Assembly: GCA_903938815.1 (NCBI GenBank)
Contig: CAJAES010000080.1
Span: 55,386 to 119,385, forward strand
Length of the DNA stretch: 64,000 bases
Reading direction: 5' to 3'
Source: an uncultured beta proteobacterium
GTDB lineage: Bacteria > Pseudomonadota > Gammaproteobacteria > Burkholderiales > Burkholderiaceae_C
Part shown: in pieces, positions 51,708-61,105 of the stretch
How positions within the stretch are numbered: the stretch's first letter is position 1
Layout of the letters: each line of letters starts with the position of its first letter
Position numbers and translations under genes: made by a program
Notes under the pieces: model-generated
What the model saw: only the letters and a program-made list of their open reading frames with translations
What the model was told of the DNA's origin: nothing
The model's database searches: none

Positions 51708-52742
51708 TCAATCCCCCCTTGTGGCTTCCTGCACGATTTCTGGCGCGTCTGCGGGGGAGGTTGCGAGACCGGGACGCAGGGGCGGGCGCGTCCCCTGCCG
51801 ACGCCGCCACGCTGCGGGCGGCGCGCCGTATTCGCGCCGGAACGCGCGGCTGAACGCGGTGTCGGTCTGGTAGCCCACGTCCTCGGCGATGCGCGCGAGC
51901 GGCGCACTGCTGCGGGACAGCAGGTTGGCGGCCAGCAGCATGCGCCATTGCGTGAGGTACTGCATTGGCGAGGTGCCCACCAGTTCCTGGAACCGTTCGG
52001 CCAGCACCGACCTCGAAGTGTGGGCGGTCCGGGCCAGTTCGTCCAGCGTCCACGCATGCGCCGGTCGACCATGCAGCGCGTTGAGGGCTGCGCCCACGAT
52101 CCGGTCGCCCACGCCGGCGAGCCAGCCTCGGCGGCCGGCGCCCTGCTCGTTCATGTGCAGGCGCAGGACCTCGATGAACAGCACCTCGGCCAGCTTGGCG
52201 AGCACGCCGGCGCCGCCGGGACGCGGCGAGCGGGCCTCGGCCAGTGCGTAGCGCACCGAGGCCTCCAGCCACATGCCGGCGTTCGAGCCGCGCACATTGA
52301 CGCGCACCAGCGCCGGCAGCCCCGCCAGCAACAGGCCCGCGAGGCGGGCGTCGCACGCCATGTAGCCGCAGACCAGCCGGGTGGTGGCGCCGCCGCCGCC
52401 GTAGGCCAGGGTGCGGGGGCGACGCGACAGCACCTCGTGCAGCCGCGAACCCGTGGCGGGCGACAGGCCCGGCTCGGAGCCCATCCGGTGTGCATCGCCC
52501 TGCGGGAACAGCACCGCGTCGCCGGCGCACAGCCGCACGGGCGGCTGGCCTTCCATCTCGACGTGGCACTCGCCTTCGGTGATGAGGTGGAAGATCACCA
52601 CCCGCTCGGCACCGGGCTCCAGCAGCGGCGCCGCGCTGTCGGCGCTGGGCGATTGGTAGCACCAGGGCGCGGTGAACCGGCCCTGCAGGAAGATGGCGCC
52701 CACCAGGCGCACCACGCGAAGAGTCTCCGACAACGCATCCAT
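51708..52742 (-). CDS. AraC-family transcriptional regulator
   Basis: A 344-residue regulator with an N-terminal cupin (AraC_binding_2/Cupin_6 type: CHVEMEGQPPVRLCAGDAVLFPQGDAHRM) and a C-terminal double helix-turn-helix (WTLDELARTAHTSRSVLAERFQELVGTSPMQYL, IAEDVGYQTDTAFSRAFRREYG). Cupin_6 regulators often sit beside oxidoreductase or OsmC genes they control. Here the OsmC gene lies 15 bases upstream in the same direction, making a two-gene operon. Confidence 0.92.
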   Translation of the reverse strand: MDALSETLRVVRLVGAIFLQGRFTAPWCYQSPSADSAAPLLEPGAERVVIFHLITEGECHVEMEGQPPVRLCAGDAVLFPQGDAHRMGSEPGLSPATGSRLHEVLSRRPRTLAYGGGGATTRLVCGYMACDARLAGLLLAGLPALVRVNVRGSNAGMWLEASVRYALAEARSPRPGGAGVLAKLAEVLFIEVLRLHMNEQGAGRRGWLAGVGDRIVGAALNALHGRPAHAWTLDELARTAHTSRSVLAERFQELVGTSPMQYLTQWRMLLAANLLSRSSAPLARIAEDVGYQTDTAFSRAFRREYGAPPAAWRRRQGTRPPLRPGLATSPADAPEIVQEATRGD

Positions 52743-52757
52743 GCCGTGAGGTCGGCG

Positions 52758-53297
52758 TCAGGCGCCGGCGATGTCGAGCTGCAGCTGCAGCGAATTGGCC
52801 TGGCGGACCATGCTCGGAACCGGCGAACAGCCCACCGCGCCCTCGATCAGCGCGCGCAGCCGCTCCGGCGCCACCCCGGGCGCATCGACGCTCACATGCA
52901 TCTTCAGGTCGGACGGACCGGCATGGACCGGCGCGCCGGCGGCATCGCTCATGCCGAGCAGGCCGCGCACATCCGAGTGGCTGTCCACCCGCACTTCGAG
53001 CGCGGCGAGTTCGATGCCGTCGGCCGCCGCCATCAGGACGATCGACGTCGTCGCACAGGCCGCCATGCCCGCACGGAACAACCAGCCCGGCGTGACCTGG
53101 TCGCCGGCGCCGCCCAGCTCGGCCGGCATGTCGGTGCAGAACTGCCCGCCGAGGCCATCGGACATCGCGACGCGAACCCCGCCTTGCCAGCGCGCCGTGG
53201 CGGGCGTATCCGCGTGCAGGGCCGCCTCGGGGCGGCGCGTGAGCACGCTGCGAACACGGTGCACCGCGACGGAGATGGGCTTCAGGGTCGTATCCAT
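52758..53297 (-). CDS. OsmC-family peroxidase-like protein
   Basis: About 179 residues of OsmC fold. The two redox Cys are in AACATTS (about residue 81) and VGCSPV (about residue 157), which reduce organic hydroperoxides with thiols. The start is 53297 (MDTTLK) or 53303 (MNMDTT). It is coupled with the AraC regulator, so peroxide or electrophile response is plausible. Confidence 0.88.
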   Translation of the reverse strand: MDTTLKPISVAVHRVRSVLTRRPEAALHADTPATARWQGGVRVAMSDGLGGQFCTDMPAELGGAGDQVTPGWLFRAGMAACATTSIVLMAAADGIELAALEVRVDSHSDVRGLLGMSDAAGAPVHAGPSDLKMHVSVDAPGVAPERLRALIEGAVGCSPVPSMVRQANSLQLQLDIAGA

Positions 53298-53587
53298 GTT
53301 CACGGTCCTTGGAGTCTGGCGCTGCCCGGCGGCAGGATTCGCTGCAGAGCATTGTCGGCGTCGATGCCGCCGCGGGACAGCGCAATCCGCCGCACGGCGG
53401 CGGGGCAGGACGCCCGGTCAACAGATCCGGACGCCGGGGCAGCCCGCTTGCGTGGCGTCCGTCCGACCGGGACGACTGGGCAGCTCCGCAGGCCGCCCGG
53501 GCAGGACGGCGGCGCGGCCTGCCGCTGAAATGCAGCTCACCGGCCAGCTCGTCAGCGGCCGCCCGCAACCCCGAGGAACCTCACACC

Positions 53588-54400
53588 ATGAATGCACCCG
53601 TCGACTTCACCGCGCTCAAGACACGCCAGCAGGGCGCCTGGGCCAGCGGCGACTACGCCGTCATCGGCACCACCTTGCAGCTGGTGGGCGAACTGCTGGC
53701 GGAAGCCTGCGACCTGCGCTGCGACGAGCACGTGCTCGACGTGGCGGCCGGCAACGGCAACGCCACGCTCGCCGCTGCGCGTCGCGGCTGCCAGGTCACC
53801 TCGACCGACTACGTGGCGGGCCTGCTCGAACAGGGTGCCGCCCGCGCGCACGCAGAGGGCGCCCACGTGGTCTTCCAGACCGCCGATGCCGAGGCCCTGC
53901 CCTTCGGCGACGCCAGCTTCGACAGCGTCCTGTCCACATTCGGCGTGATGTTCGCTCCCGACCAGGCGAAGGCAGCCGCCGAGATGGCACGGGTGTGCAA
54001 GCCCGGCGGCCGCATCGGGCTGGCCAACTGGACGCCGGACAGCCTGGTCGGCCGTATGTTCAAGGTGCTGGGGCGCCAGCTGCCCGCGCCGGCCGGCGTT
54101 CAGCCGCCGTCCCTGTGGGGCGTGGAGACGCACCTGCAGACCCTGTTCGGCGACAGCGCATCCCGCCTGCAGGTGACGCCACGGATCTTCAACTTCCGCT
54201 ACCGCTCGGCGGCGCACTTCGTCGATGTCTTCCGCCAGTGGTACGGGCCGGTGCACAAGGCCTTTGCGGCGCTGCCCGCCGAGCAGGCGCAGGCGCTCGA
54301 GAGCGACCTGCTCGAACTGCTGAATGACATGAACACGGCAGGCAGCGGCTCGCTGGTGGTGCCGAGCGCGTATCTCGAGGTCGTGATCACGCGCCGCTGA
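53588..54400 (+). CDS. class I SAM-dependent methyltransferase
   Basis: A 270-residue methyltransferase with the SAM-binding motif VLDVAAGNGN, an acidic second motif (VTSTDYV) and PFGDASFDSVLSTFGVMFAPD. The C-terminal half is variable and sets the substrate, which is unknown. The start at 53588 is the first Met of the family's N-terminus. It is followed by a second methyltransferase. Confidence 0.88.
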   Translation: MNAPVDFTALKTRQQGAWASGDYAVIGTTLQLVGELLAEACDLRCDEHVLDVAAGNGNATLAAARRGCQVTSTDYVAGLLEQGAARAHAEGAHVVFQTADAEALPFGDASFDSVLSTFGVMFAPDQAKAAAEMARVCKPGGRIGLANWTPDSLVGRMFKVLGRQLPAPAGVQPPSLWGVETHLQTLFGDSASRLQVTPRIFNFRYRSAAHFVDVFRQWYGPVHKAFAALPAEQAQALESDLLELLNDMNTAGSGSLVVPSAYLEVVITRR

Positions 54401-54447
54401 CCGCCGGCGCGAACCACCGAAGATTGACGTCACCAGCACACCAGCCC

Positions 54448-55272
54448 ATGCATGCCCGATTCCAGACCCGCGTCCAGCGCTACGGCTGGGACCTTGCTGC
54501 CGACGACTACGAACCGCTATGGGCCGCGCAGCTCGCGGGTGTTCAGCGCGGGCTGATCGCCGCGGCGGCACTGGCCCCGGGTGAGCAGGTGCTGGATGTG
54601 GCCTGCGGCACCGGGCAGGTGACGTTCCAGGCGGCCGCCGCAGTGGGCGACCAGGGCGGCGTGCTCGGGGTCGACCTGTCGCAACGGATGGTCGAGGCGG
54701 CGCAGCGAGGCTCCCTTCGGCTGGCATTGCAGAACACCCGCTTCGCGCGCATGGACGCCGCCCAACTGGCGCTGCCGGACGAGCGGTTCGACGTCGCGCT
54801 CTGCTCGCTGGGCCTGATGTACCTGCCAGATCCCCTGCAGGCGCTGCGCGAGATGCGGCGGGTGCTGCGGCCCGGCGGCCGCCTCGTGCTGTCGGTGTGG
54901 GGAGAGCGGTCGCGCTGCGGCTGGGCCCCACTGTTCGAAATCGTCGACGCCGAAGTCGCGAGCGAAGTCTGCCCGCTGTTCTTCGGCCTCGGCCGCCACG
55001 ACGCGCTGGCGCGGCTGTGCGCCGACGCGGGCCTGGCCGACGCCCTGCACCAGCGCCAGGCCGCAACGCTTGTGTACGCGGATGGTGCCGAAGCCTGCCG
55101 CGCCGCCTTCGTGGGCGGCCCGGTCGCGCTGGCGTGGTCGCGCTTCCCGGAGGAAGTGCGCGTGCGGGTCTGCGAAAGGTACCTGCAGTCTCTCTCGGCC
55201 TGGCAGGACGGCGCCGGCTACCGGGTGCCCGCCGAGTTCCTGATCGTCACGGCATCGACGCCGGACTACTAG
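54448..55272 (+). CDS. second class I SAM-dependent methyltransferase
   Basis: About 274 residues with VLDVACGTGQVTF, VDLSQRMV and ALPDERFDVALCSLGLMYLPDP. It is only distantly similar to its neighbour 48 bases upstream, so this is a tandem of unlike enzymes rather than a recent duplication. TTG 54424 is in frame, but ATG 54448 is the more natural start. Substrate unknown. Confidence 0.87.
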   Translation: MHARFQTRVQRYGWDLAADDYEPLWAAQLAGVQRGLIAAAALAPGEQVLDVACGTGQVTFQAAAAVGDQGGVLGVDLSQRMVEAAQRGSLRLALQNTRFARMDAAQLALPDERFDVALCSLGLMYLPDPLQALREMRRVLRPGGRLVLSVWGERSRCGWAPLFEIVDAEVASEVCPLFFGLGRHDALARLCADAGLADALHQRQAATLVYADGAEACRAAFVGGPVALAWSRFPEEVRVRVCERYLQSLSAWQDGAGYRVPAEFLIVTASTPDY

Positions 55273-55312
55273 GCAGCCCGGCGGGTCGGACGGCCGCGAG
55301 TGGCAAACCCGC

Positions 55313-55708
55313 TCAGGGCGCGCTGCGCCGCGTGCGGCTCGCGAATGCCACGACCGTTTTCGGATAGCTGACCCCGACCATCGTCGGCGCCGGCTGGCCG
55401 GCAAGTTGCGCCCAGGCCGTCAGTTGCTCCTGGCTGCTGTCCCAGTCCTTGCCGAACAGCGTGGGACCGTTCATGTACATCCACAGCGCCACTTCTGCGG
55501 AGCGCGCGTGCCCGGCGTCGGCCAGGGCCATGAGCCGTCCATAGGCCTCGGAGAAACGCGCCTGGCGGAACGATGCCAGGGCGTTCGCATGCAGCCGTTC
55601 GCTGGCGCCGGCCAGGGACTGGGACTGGGTCTGCGCGGCGGCATGGGGCGCATGGCAGGCCAGCGCCAGCAGGGCGATCGGAACCCATTTGAAGACGTTC
55701 TTGGACAT
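55313..55708 (-). CDS. small secreted Sel1-like protein
   Basis: A 131-residue protein with a signal peptide (FKWVPIALLALACHAPHAAA) and one Sel1/TPR-like helix pair (FSEAYGRLMALADAGHARSAEVALWMYMNG). It ends in a basic tail. The start at 55708 is set by the signal peptide. It diverges from the SulP-type gene, and the shared palindrome lies 121 bases upstream. Confidence 0.75.
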   Translation of the reverse strand: MSKNVFKWVPIALLALACHAPHAAAQTQSQSLAGASERLHANALASFRQARFSEAYGRLMALADAGHARSAEVALWMYMNGPTLFGKDWDSSQEQLTAWAQLAGQPAPTMVGVSYPKTVVAFASRTRRSAP

Positions 55709-55825
55709 GGCGTGGTCTCCTGGACGGTAGCGGTGTTGACAAGGCGGGCCGCCTGCACCCGAAGGCAGCAGGGCGGAGCGCGGCGGTGAACGCATGTTCG
55801 CGCCGCATGGCACTTCGACGAGGGG

Positions 55826-55842
55826 CCGGTTCAATAGTGAAC
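55826..55842. promoter_or_regulatory. candidate Crp/Fnr-type operator, copy 1
   Basis: CCGGTTCAATAGTGAAC contains the perfect inverted repeat GTTCA-N4-TGAAC. The identical 17 bases occur upstream of the Crp/Fnr gene at 60200. It lies about 90 bases before the SulP-type ATG. Confidence 0.65.
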
Positions 55843-55932
55843 AATCGCGATGCCGAACCGCCGAATGGCCGCACCGCCCCCGACTGGAGCCCATGTCCGG
55901 GACCACACTGGACTGGATTGACCACCCCGCTC

Positions 55933-57294
55933 ATGCACTTCACGGATGCCTCCGGCGCCGGACCTCGATGGCTGAAAGAGGCTCTGGCCGGTTGCACGGG
56001 CGCTCTCGCCGTGCTGCCGGTGGTCCTCACGCTGGGCTTGCTGGCCTTCTCGCCGCTGGGCGCGGCGGCCATGGCGGTCGGCATGCTGGCATCGTTCGTG
56101 GCTTCCACCATCGGCGGCGGCGTTCATGCCACGCTCAGCGGCACGCGCCTTCCGGTGTCGGGGCCGACCTCGGCCACGGCACTCACACTGGCCTTTCTGG
56201 TCGCGCATCTGGTGGCCGACCCACGGCTGGCAGCAGACGCGGTCATGGGCCTGCCAGCCGTCGTGGCCTTGTGCGGCCTGGCGGTGCTGCTCAGCGGCGC
56301 CCTGCAGATCGGCTTCGCTCTGCTCGGGATGGCGCGCCTCGCGCGGGTGGTGCCGCAGCCCGTGCTGGCCGGGTTCATGAACCGCTCTCTGGTGCACGAC
56401 CGGTACCGCGCCTTGGAACGGCCATCGCGCCGCATCTACCCGGCGCTGGTGGAGGCGCAGCTGCAGCCGCTGCGCGAAGGCATCGTGGTCTTCGTGATCG
56501 AAGGCCCGCTGTTCTTCGGCAGTGGCGACCGGCTGCTCGACGAAGCCGAATCGCTGGGTGCCAATTGCCGCTGCCTGATCCTCGACCTGAGCCAGGTGGG
56601 CGCCATCGACGAGTCAGGGGCCGTGGCGCTGCAAGGCCTGGTGTCGCAGGCGAGCCGGCGCGGCGTCCGGGTCGAGTTGTCCGGCCTGGACGAAGGCACG
56701 CCGCCCATGCAGGCCCTGCGCAGCTTTGCGCCGGCGCTTCCGCACTGGCCCGATGCCGACCGCGCCGTCGAGGCCGCCGAACTGCGCCTGCTGGGCCAGG
56801 GGGAGTGGCTGGGAGAGAGCGAGAGCCGGGGCGACGTGCGCGCCATGGCCGAGGTGCCGCTGGCCGAATCCTCGCTGATGGCGGGCCTGGATGCCGCTCA
56901 GGCCGACGTCGTCAGCGCACATCTGCTGCCGCGCCACCTGGCTGCCGGCGAGCAGCTTTTTGCCCAGGGCGAGCCCGGCGACCGGCTCTACGTGGTGAGC
57001 CAGGGCTCGATCAGCGTGCTCAGCACGCCCAACCGCAGCGGGCGCACGCAACGCTACCTCAGCATCTCGCCGGGCATGATGCTCGGAGAAACGGCCATGC
57101 TGGACGGCGGCGGGCGAACGGCCGGCGCCGTGGCCGACGCGCCCACGGTCGTCCACGCGCTGACGCTGGAGGTTCTGGACGCCCTCGGGCGCTCGCATCC
57201 GGACATCGCCATCCGCCTGCACCGCAACGTGGCGCTGCACCTGTCGCAACGCCTGCGCGGCGCGGCGGGCGCCTGGCGCGCCAGCGCACGCTGA
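55933..57294 (+). CDS. internally deleted SulP transporter with STAS and cNMP-binding domains
   Basis: A 453-residue protein. Residues 1 to about 152 match the first four or five helices of SulP anion transporters (SGPTSATALTLAFLVAHLVA, VVPQPVLAGFMN). The sequence then jumps straight to RSLVHDRYRALERPSRRIYPA, the linker before STAS. A STAS domain (about 170-280) and a cNMP-binding domain (about 315-440, LFAQGEPGDRLYVVSQGSI) follow. The complete paralogue downstream has about 290 more residues at this point. It cannot form a normal anion pathway. It may be a membrane-tethered STAS-cNMP sensor or a decaying copy. Confidence 0.85.
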   Translation: MHFTDASGAGPRWLKEALAGCTGALAVLPVVLTLGLLAFSPLGAAAMAVGMLASFVASTIGGGVHATLSGTRLPVSGPTSATALTLAFLVAHLVADPRLAADAVMGLPAVVALCGLAVLLSGALQIGFALLGMARLARVVPQPVLAGFMNRSLVHDRYRALERPSRRIYPALVEAQLQPLREGIVVFVIEGPLFFGSGDRLLDEAESLGANCRCLILDLSQVGAIDESGAVALQGLVSQASRRGVRVELSGLDEGTPPMQALRSFAPALPHWPDADRAVEAAELRLLGQGEWLGESESRGDVRAMAEVPLAESSLMAGLDAAQADVVSAHLLPRHLAAGEQLFAQGEPGDRLYVVSQGSISVLSTPNRSGRTQRYLSISPGMMLGETAMLDGGGRTAGAVADAPTVVHALTLEVLDALGRSHPDIAIRLHRNVALHLSQRLRGAAGAWRASAR

Positions 57295-57366
57295 CGGGCC
57301 TTCGGCGAACGCAGCAGCAATCAAGAGCACTCGCACCCGGGTGCAACGGCCCCAGGGGCACGCGCG

Positions 57367-59604
57367 TCAACTCGTGCTGCTGCGCCACGCCCATGCCGCC
57401 GCACGCAGGCGCTGCGACAGGTGCAGCGCGATGTTGCGGTGCACCTGCGCATACAGCAGCGGGTCCTCGTCCCTCAGCCGCTGCAGCGAGCGGTCGTCGA
57501 GCGAGTGGACCTCCGTCACGCCGTCCGCCACGGCATCGCCGCTGCGGCCGCCGCCATCGAGCATGGCCGTTTCGCCCAGCATCATGCCGGGCGAGAGGCT
57601 CACGTAGCGCTGCGGCAGCGCTGAGCTGCCGGGCGCGGATGCGCTGAAGACATTGATCGCGCCGGATGTGATGACGTACAGCCGGTCACCCGGGTCGCCC
57701 TGGCGAAACAGATGCTCGCCCGCCGCCAGCCGCAGCGGCTGCAGGCAAGCCGCGAGGCGAGCACGCTGCGCTGCGTCCAGCCCCGCCATCAGGCTGACCT
57801 GCTCCAGCGGCACGATCTCGCGCAGGGCCTCGAAGCCGGCCAGTGCCAGCAGGCTCAGTTCGGCCGCCTCCACGGCCTGGTCGATGTCGGCGACGCCGTG
57901 CTCGGCCACATAGTGATCGCCTGCGAACTGACTCAGCATGCGCCCGTGGCGGTTGTCCGCGCTGACGCACGCCAGCAGCAACCGGATGCCACGGTCGCGC
58001 AGGCGCCGGCTCACCTGCGAGAGCACCACCGCGCCCGACGCGTCGATCACGCTCACGCGGCGGAAATCCAGGACCAGCGTGTGGCAGCCCGCCTCCAGCA
58101 CGTCGGCCAGTTCCGCGATGCGGTCGGCACTGCCGAAGAACAGCGCTCCCTCGAGTTCCAGCACGATGATGCGGGCGCGCAGCGGGCGCAGCCGGGCCTC
58201 GTCGGCCGCCGCGTAGATGCGGCGCGAGGGCAGCGTGTCGGCAGTGAACCGGCTGCGCACCAGCGACCGGTTCATGCTGCGGATGAACAGCACCACCGAC
58301 AGCACCGCCCCGGCTGCGACCGCGGCGGGGAACCCGAGGACCAGGGTCGTGGCGCACACCACCGCCACGACCGAGAGGGCCCATTGAAGATCGGCCGTGC
58401 GCGGACCGCGCCACCAGTGGGCCAGCAACTCGAGCGACCAGCGGTCCGCCATCAGGAACGCGATGGTGACCATCACGCCCCCCAGCACCACCTGCGGCAG
58501 CATCGACAGCAGCGGCGCCGCGGCCAGGCCGAGCAGGGCGAACAGGCCGCAGCAGATGTACAGGCCCGCACGCGTGCGGCCGCCGACCTGCAGCATGTGC
58601 AGCGCACGCGGTCGCAGCAGCAACAAGGGCAGCCCGCCCACCAGGCCGGACGCGACGTTGGCCGCGCCCAGCGCCATCACCTCGCGCCGGGTTTCGGTGC
58701 GCGCATGGCAGGCCTGGTCCATCGCGAGGCTGTTGAGCACCAGTTCCAGCGTCCCGATCAGCGCCATCAGCACACCGGCCGTCAGCGCCGCGCCGCCGTG
58801 CTGCCGCAACAGCGGCGTATCGGCCACCGCCAGGAGCGGCGCCAGCACATCGAGATGCGGCCAGGCGGGGGGCAGCGCCCCGGTCAGCGGCCCGAGTGCT
58901 GCGGACGGGACCCACAGGCCCAGCAAGGCATATGCGCCGGTGCCGGCCAGCAGCCCGATCAGGGTTGCCGGCAGGCGGCGGTTCAGCCGCGGCACGCCCA
59001 GGATCACGATCACCGTGAACAGGCCGACCGCCAGCGTGGCGGGCAGGATCTTCGTCAAGGTCTGCCAGCCGAAAGCCTGCAGCGCACCAACGGGCCAGCC
59101 GAAGAGCAGCGGAAGCAGCGCCAGCAAGGCCAGAAGGGCGACGCCGTTCATGAAACCGGCGAGCACCGGCTGCGGCACGAACTTGGCCCAGCGCACCAAC
59201 CCGGACAAGGCCAGCAGGATCTGGAATACGCCCATGCTGACGACCGACACCGCCACCAGGGCCAGGAGCAGCGCCACGGCGGCCGGATCGCCCACGGCGA
59301 AGGCCGGGTCGGCCGCGACGCGGGCCACCAGCGCGCCCATCACCAGCACGGGCGCCGACGCCGGGCCGCCCGCCGCCATGGGCGCGCGGGACAGCAGCGC
59401 AAAGACAGCACCCCCGACGGCGCTGCTGAGCAGCGCGGCCGGTATGCCCAGACGCGCGGCCTGCGGGCCGAGCGCAGCAAACGCCAGCAGGCCCATCGTC
59501 AGCGCGGGGGCCAGGCTGATCAGCATCCCGGCGATGCCAGCCTGGAGTTCGTGCCACGCCAAAGCCGAGCCGGGCGGCGTCACGGTGGTGCGGCGCATTG
59601 ACAT
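57367..59604 (-). CDS. SulP-family anion transporter with STAS and cNMP-binding domains
   Basis: A 745-residue protein with a full set of SulP membrane helices (about 15-455, VPQPVLAGFMNG, GLVGGLPLLLL), a STAS domain (about 470-580, VIDASGAVVL) and a C-terminal cNMP-binding domain (about 610-725, LFRQGDPGDRLYVITSGAINVF). SulP proteins carry sulfate, bicarbonate or dicarboxylates. The cNMP tail suggests gating by a cyclic nucleotide. It is convergent with its deleted paralogue, 72 bases apart, and ends in the same KxHRNIALHLSQRLR-type helix. Confidence 0.92.
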   Translation of the reverse strand: MSMRRTTVTPPGSALAWHELQAGIAGMLISLAPALTMGLLAFAALGPQAARLGIPAALLSSAVGGAVFALLSRAPMAAGGPASAPVLVMGALVARVAADPAFAVGDPAAVALLLALVAVSVVSMGVFQILLALSGLVRWAKFVPQPVLAGFMNGVALLALLALLPLLFGWPVGALQAFGWQTLTKILPATLAVGLFTVIVILGVPRLNRRLPATLIGLLAGTGAYALLGLWVPSAALGPLTGALPPAWPHLDVLAPLLAVADTPLLRQHGGAALTAGVLMALIGTLELVLNSLAMDQACHARTETRREVMALGAANVASGLVGGLPLLLLRPRALHMLQVGGRTRAGLYICCGLFALLGLAAAPLLSMLPQVVLGGVMVTIAFLMADRWSLELLAHWWRGPRTADLQWALSVVAVVCATTLVLGFPAAVAAGAVLSVVLFIRSMNRSLVRSRFTADTLPSRRIYAAADEARLRPLRARIIVLELEGALFFGSADRIAELADVLEAGCHTLVLDFRRVSVIDASGAVVLSQVSRRLRDRGIRLLLACVSADNRHGRMLSQFAGDHYVAEHGVADIDQAVEAAELSLLALAGFEALREIVPLEQVSLMAGLDAAQRARLAACLQPLRLAAGEHLFRQGDPGDRLYVITSGAINVFSASAPGSSALPQRYVSLSPGMMLGETAMLDGGGRSGDAVADGVTEVHSLDDRSLQRLRDEDPLLYAQVHRNIALHLSQRLRAAAWAWRSSTS

Positions 59605-59781
59605 CGAACGGAGGATCCCAGGCGTTGGACAGAGCAAGGGGATGTTAGTGACACCGCCCGGTTTGCCGCCTACGCGCAAGCACGCCTTGACGACGACAGC
59701 GCGGCATACGCACGGTCGAGCCCACCAGCCCACCAGCCCACCAGCCAGCCAGCACGATGCGGCACGCCGGTGCCTTGGGAA

Positions 59782-60123
59782 TCAGAAGGTCGGCACCTGC
59801 TCCTGAACCGGCCGCTCGCGGCCGCCGGGCACGCGCCTCGCGTCAGGCACCGTCGGTCCGGGAGGCAGTGCGCGGCCGGGGCGGGCCGTGGGCATGGCAG
59901 ATGCCGATGCCGATGCCGATGCCGGCGCCCCCGTCGAGGCAGACATCGAAGTGGACGACACCGAGCGCGAGCCCGGGCCGAAATGCGGCAGCACCCACAG
60001 CAGGCCTGCCAGAAAGCTCAGGCCCGCCAGCGCGGCGGACGCCGCGATCAGGACCAAGAGACTCGCCCTCGGCAATTCGCCCGGCATCGCGCTTGAAGCG
60101 ACATCGAGGCCGCGGCCCGCCAT
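59782..60123 (-). CDS. small single-helix membrane protein with Ser-Ala repeats
   Basis: A 113-residue protein: one membrane helix (about 21-44, SLLVLIAASAALAGLSFLAGLLWV), then ASASASASA encoded by GATGCC/GCCGAT units near 59900, and a Pro/Arg-rich tail. GGGGAG lies eight bases before ATG 60123, supporting translation. No family was recognised. It diverges from the Crp/Fnr regulator, with the shared palindrome between them. Confidence 0.5.
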   Translation of the reverse strand: MAGRGLDVASSAMPGELPRASLLVLIAASAALAGLSFLAGLLWVLPHFGPGSRSVSSTSMSASTGAPASASASASAMPTARPGRALPPGPTVPDARRVPGGRERPVQEQVPTF

Positions 60124-60199
60124 GCTTCAGTCTCCCCTTCCGTCGACGACTGCCGACTTGCGCCCGAATGGTGGCGACCCAGGCACGCCAAGGCGCAGC

Positions 60200-60216
60200 C
60201 CGGTTCAATAGTGAAC
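60200..60216. promoter_or_regulatory. candidate Crp/Fnr-type operator, copy 2
   Basis: An exact copy of the 17 bases at 55826, with GTTCA-N4-TGAAC at its centre. A -10-like TACAGT lies at 60235-60240, placing the palindrome about where a class II activator binds, ahead of the regulator's own gene. Confidence 0.65.
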
Positions 60217-60286
60217 GCTCCGCGCACGCCTCGGTACAGTCGGGTACGGCGCCTGAGCCGGTTGCACGATGGAGTGGGGAACGTTG

Positions 60287-60904
60287 ATGGAGCACGCCGA
60301 GGAGATCCTCGTGGAGCTGGCAAAGCTGGGTGACACACGCACCTGGGAGCCGGGCACCGCCGTTGTCACGGAGGGCGACGCGGGGGATTGCATGTACATC
60401 ATCCATTCGGGCGAGCTGCGGGCCACGGTGGCTGGTGACGGTGGGCGCACGGTGGAACTGAACACCCTGGGCGCGGGGGAGTTCTTCGGCGAACTGATGC
60501 TCAGCGGCGATGCCCGTGCCGCCACGGTGGAAGTGACCGTGCGCGCGCAGCTCACGCGCGTCGGGCGGGCCGAAGTCGAGCGTGTACTGGCCTCCCGCCC
60601 CGACCTCGCCCATCACCTGATCCAGCGGCTGGTCCAGCGCGTGCGCGTGCTCACGCAGACCGTGGGCCGTCTGGCGTCCGTGGATGTCTACGGGCGTCTC
60701 GTCGGCCTGTTCGACGCCCTGGCGGTCGAGGCCGACGGCCAGCGCATCGTGCCCGGCCCCATGAGCCAGGCCCGCATCGCCGAGCGCCTGGGCGCATCGA
60801 AGGCGATGGTCAACCGGCTGCTGCAGGACCTGGCGCGCGGCGGCTACATCGAGGTCTCGCGCGAGCGGATCGTCCTGCTCAGGAAGCTGCCGAACCGCTG
60901 GTGA
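60287..60904 (+). CDS. Crp/Fnr-family transcriptional regulator
   Basis: About 205 residues: an N-terminal cNMP-binding fold (VTEGDAGDCMYIIHSGELRATV, GAGEFFGELML.SGDARAATV) and a C-terminal winged helix (SQARIAERLGASKAMVNRLLQDLARGGYIEV). No Fnr-type Cys cluster is present. The E-x-x-x-SGDARAAT pocket resembles the cyclic-nucleotide site, so cAMP or a related ligand is likely. ATG 60287 has GGGGA six bases upstream, while ATG 60269 has none. It is probably the protein that binds the two palindromes. Confidence 0.92.
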   Translation: MEHAEEILVELAKLGDTRTWEPGTAVVTEGDAGDCMYIIHSGELRATVAGDGGRTVELNTLGAGEFFGELMLSGDARAATVEVTVRAQLTRVGRAEVERVLASRPDLAHHLIQRLVQRVRVLTQTVGRLASVDVYGRLVGLFDALAVEADGQRIVPGPMSQARIAERLGASKAMVNRLLQDLARGGYIEVSRERIVLLRKLPNRW

Positions 60905-61105
60905 CAGGCGAACGCGCCAGAACGCGTCCACACCATGGCGGGTTTCGGGTGCTGGGCTGCTGGGGCCGGCTGGCAGGCAACGGCCCGTTGCGGATGTTGG
61001 TCCCACCCCGCCCGCGCGTCCTTCTTCAAGGAGCAAGGTGGGCAATCGGTCCGACCGCCACAACGTCTCCCTGAGCCGTCACGCGCCCCCGAAAAGCGCG
61101 ACACG

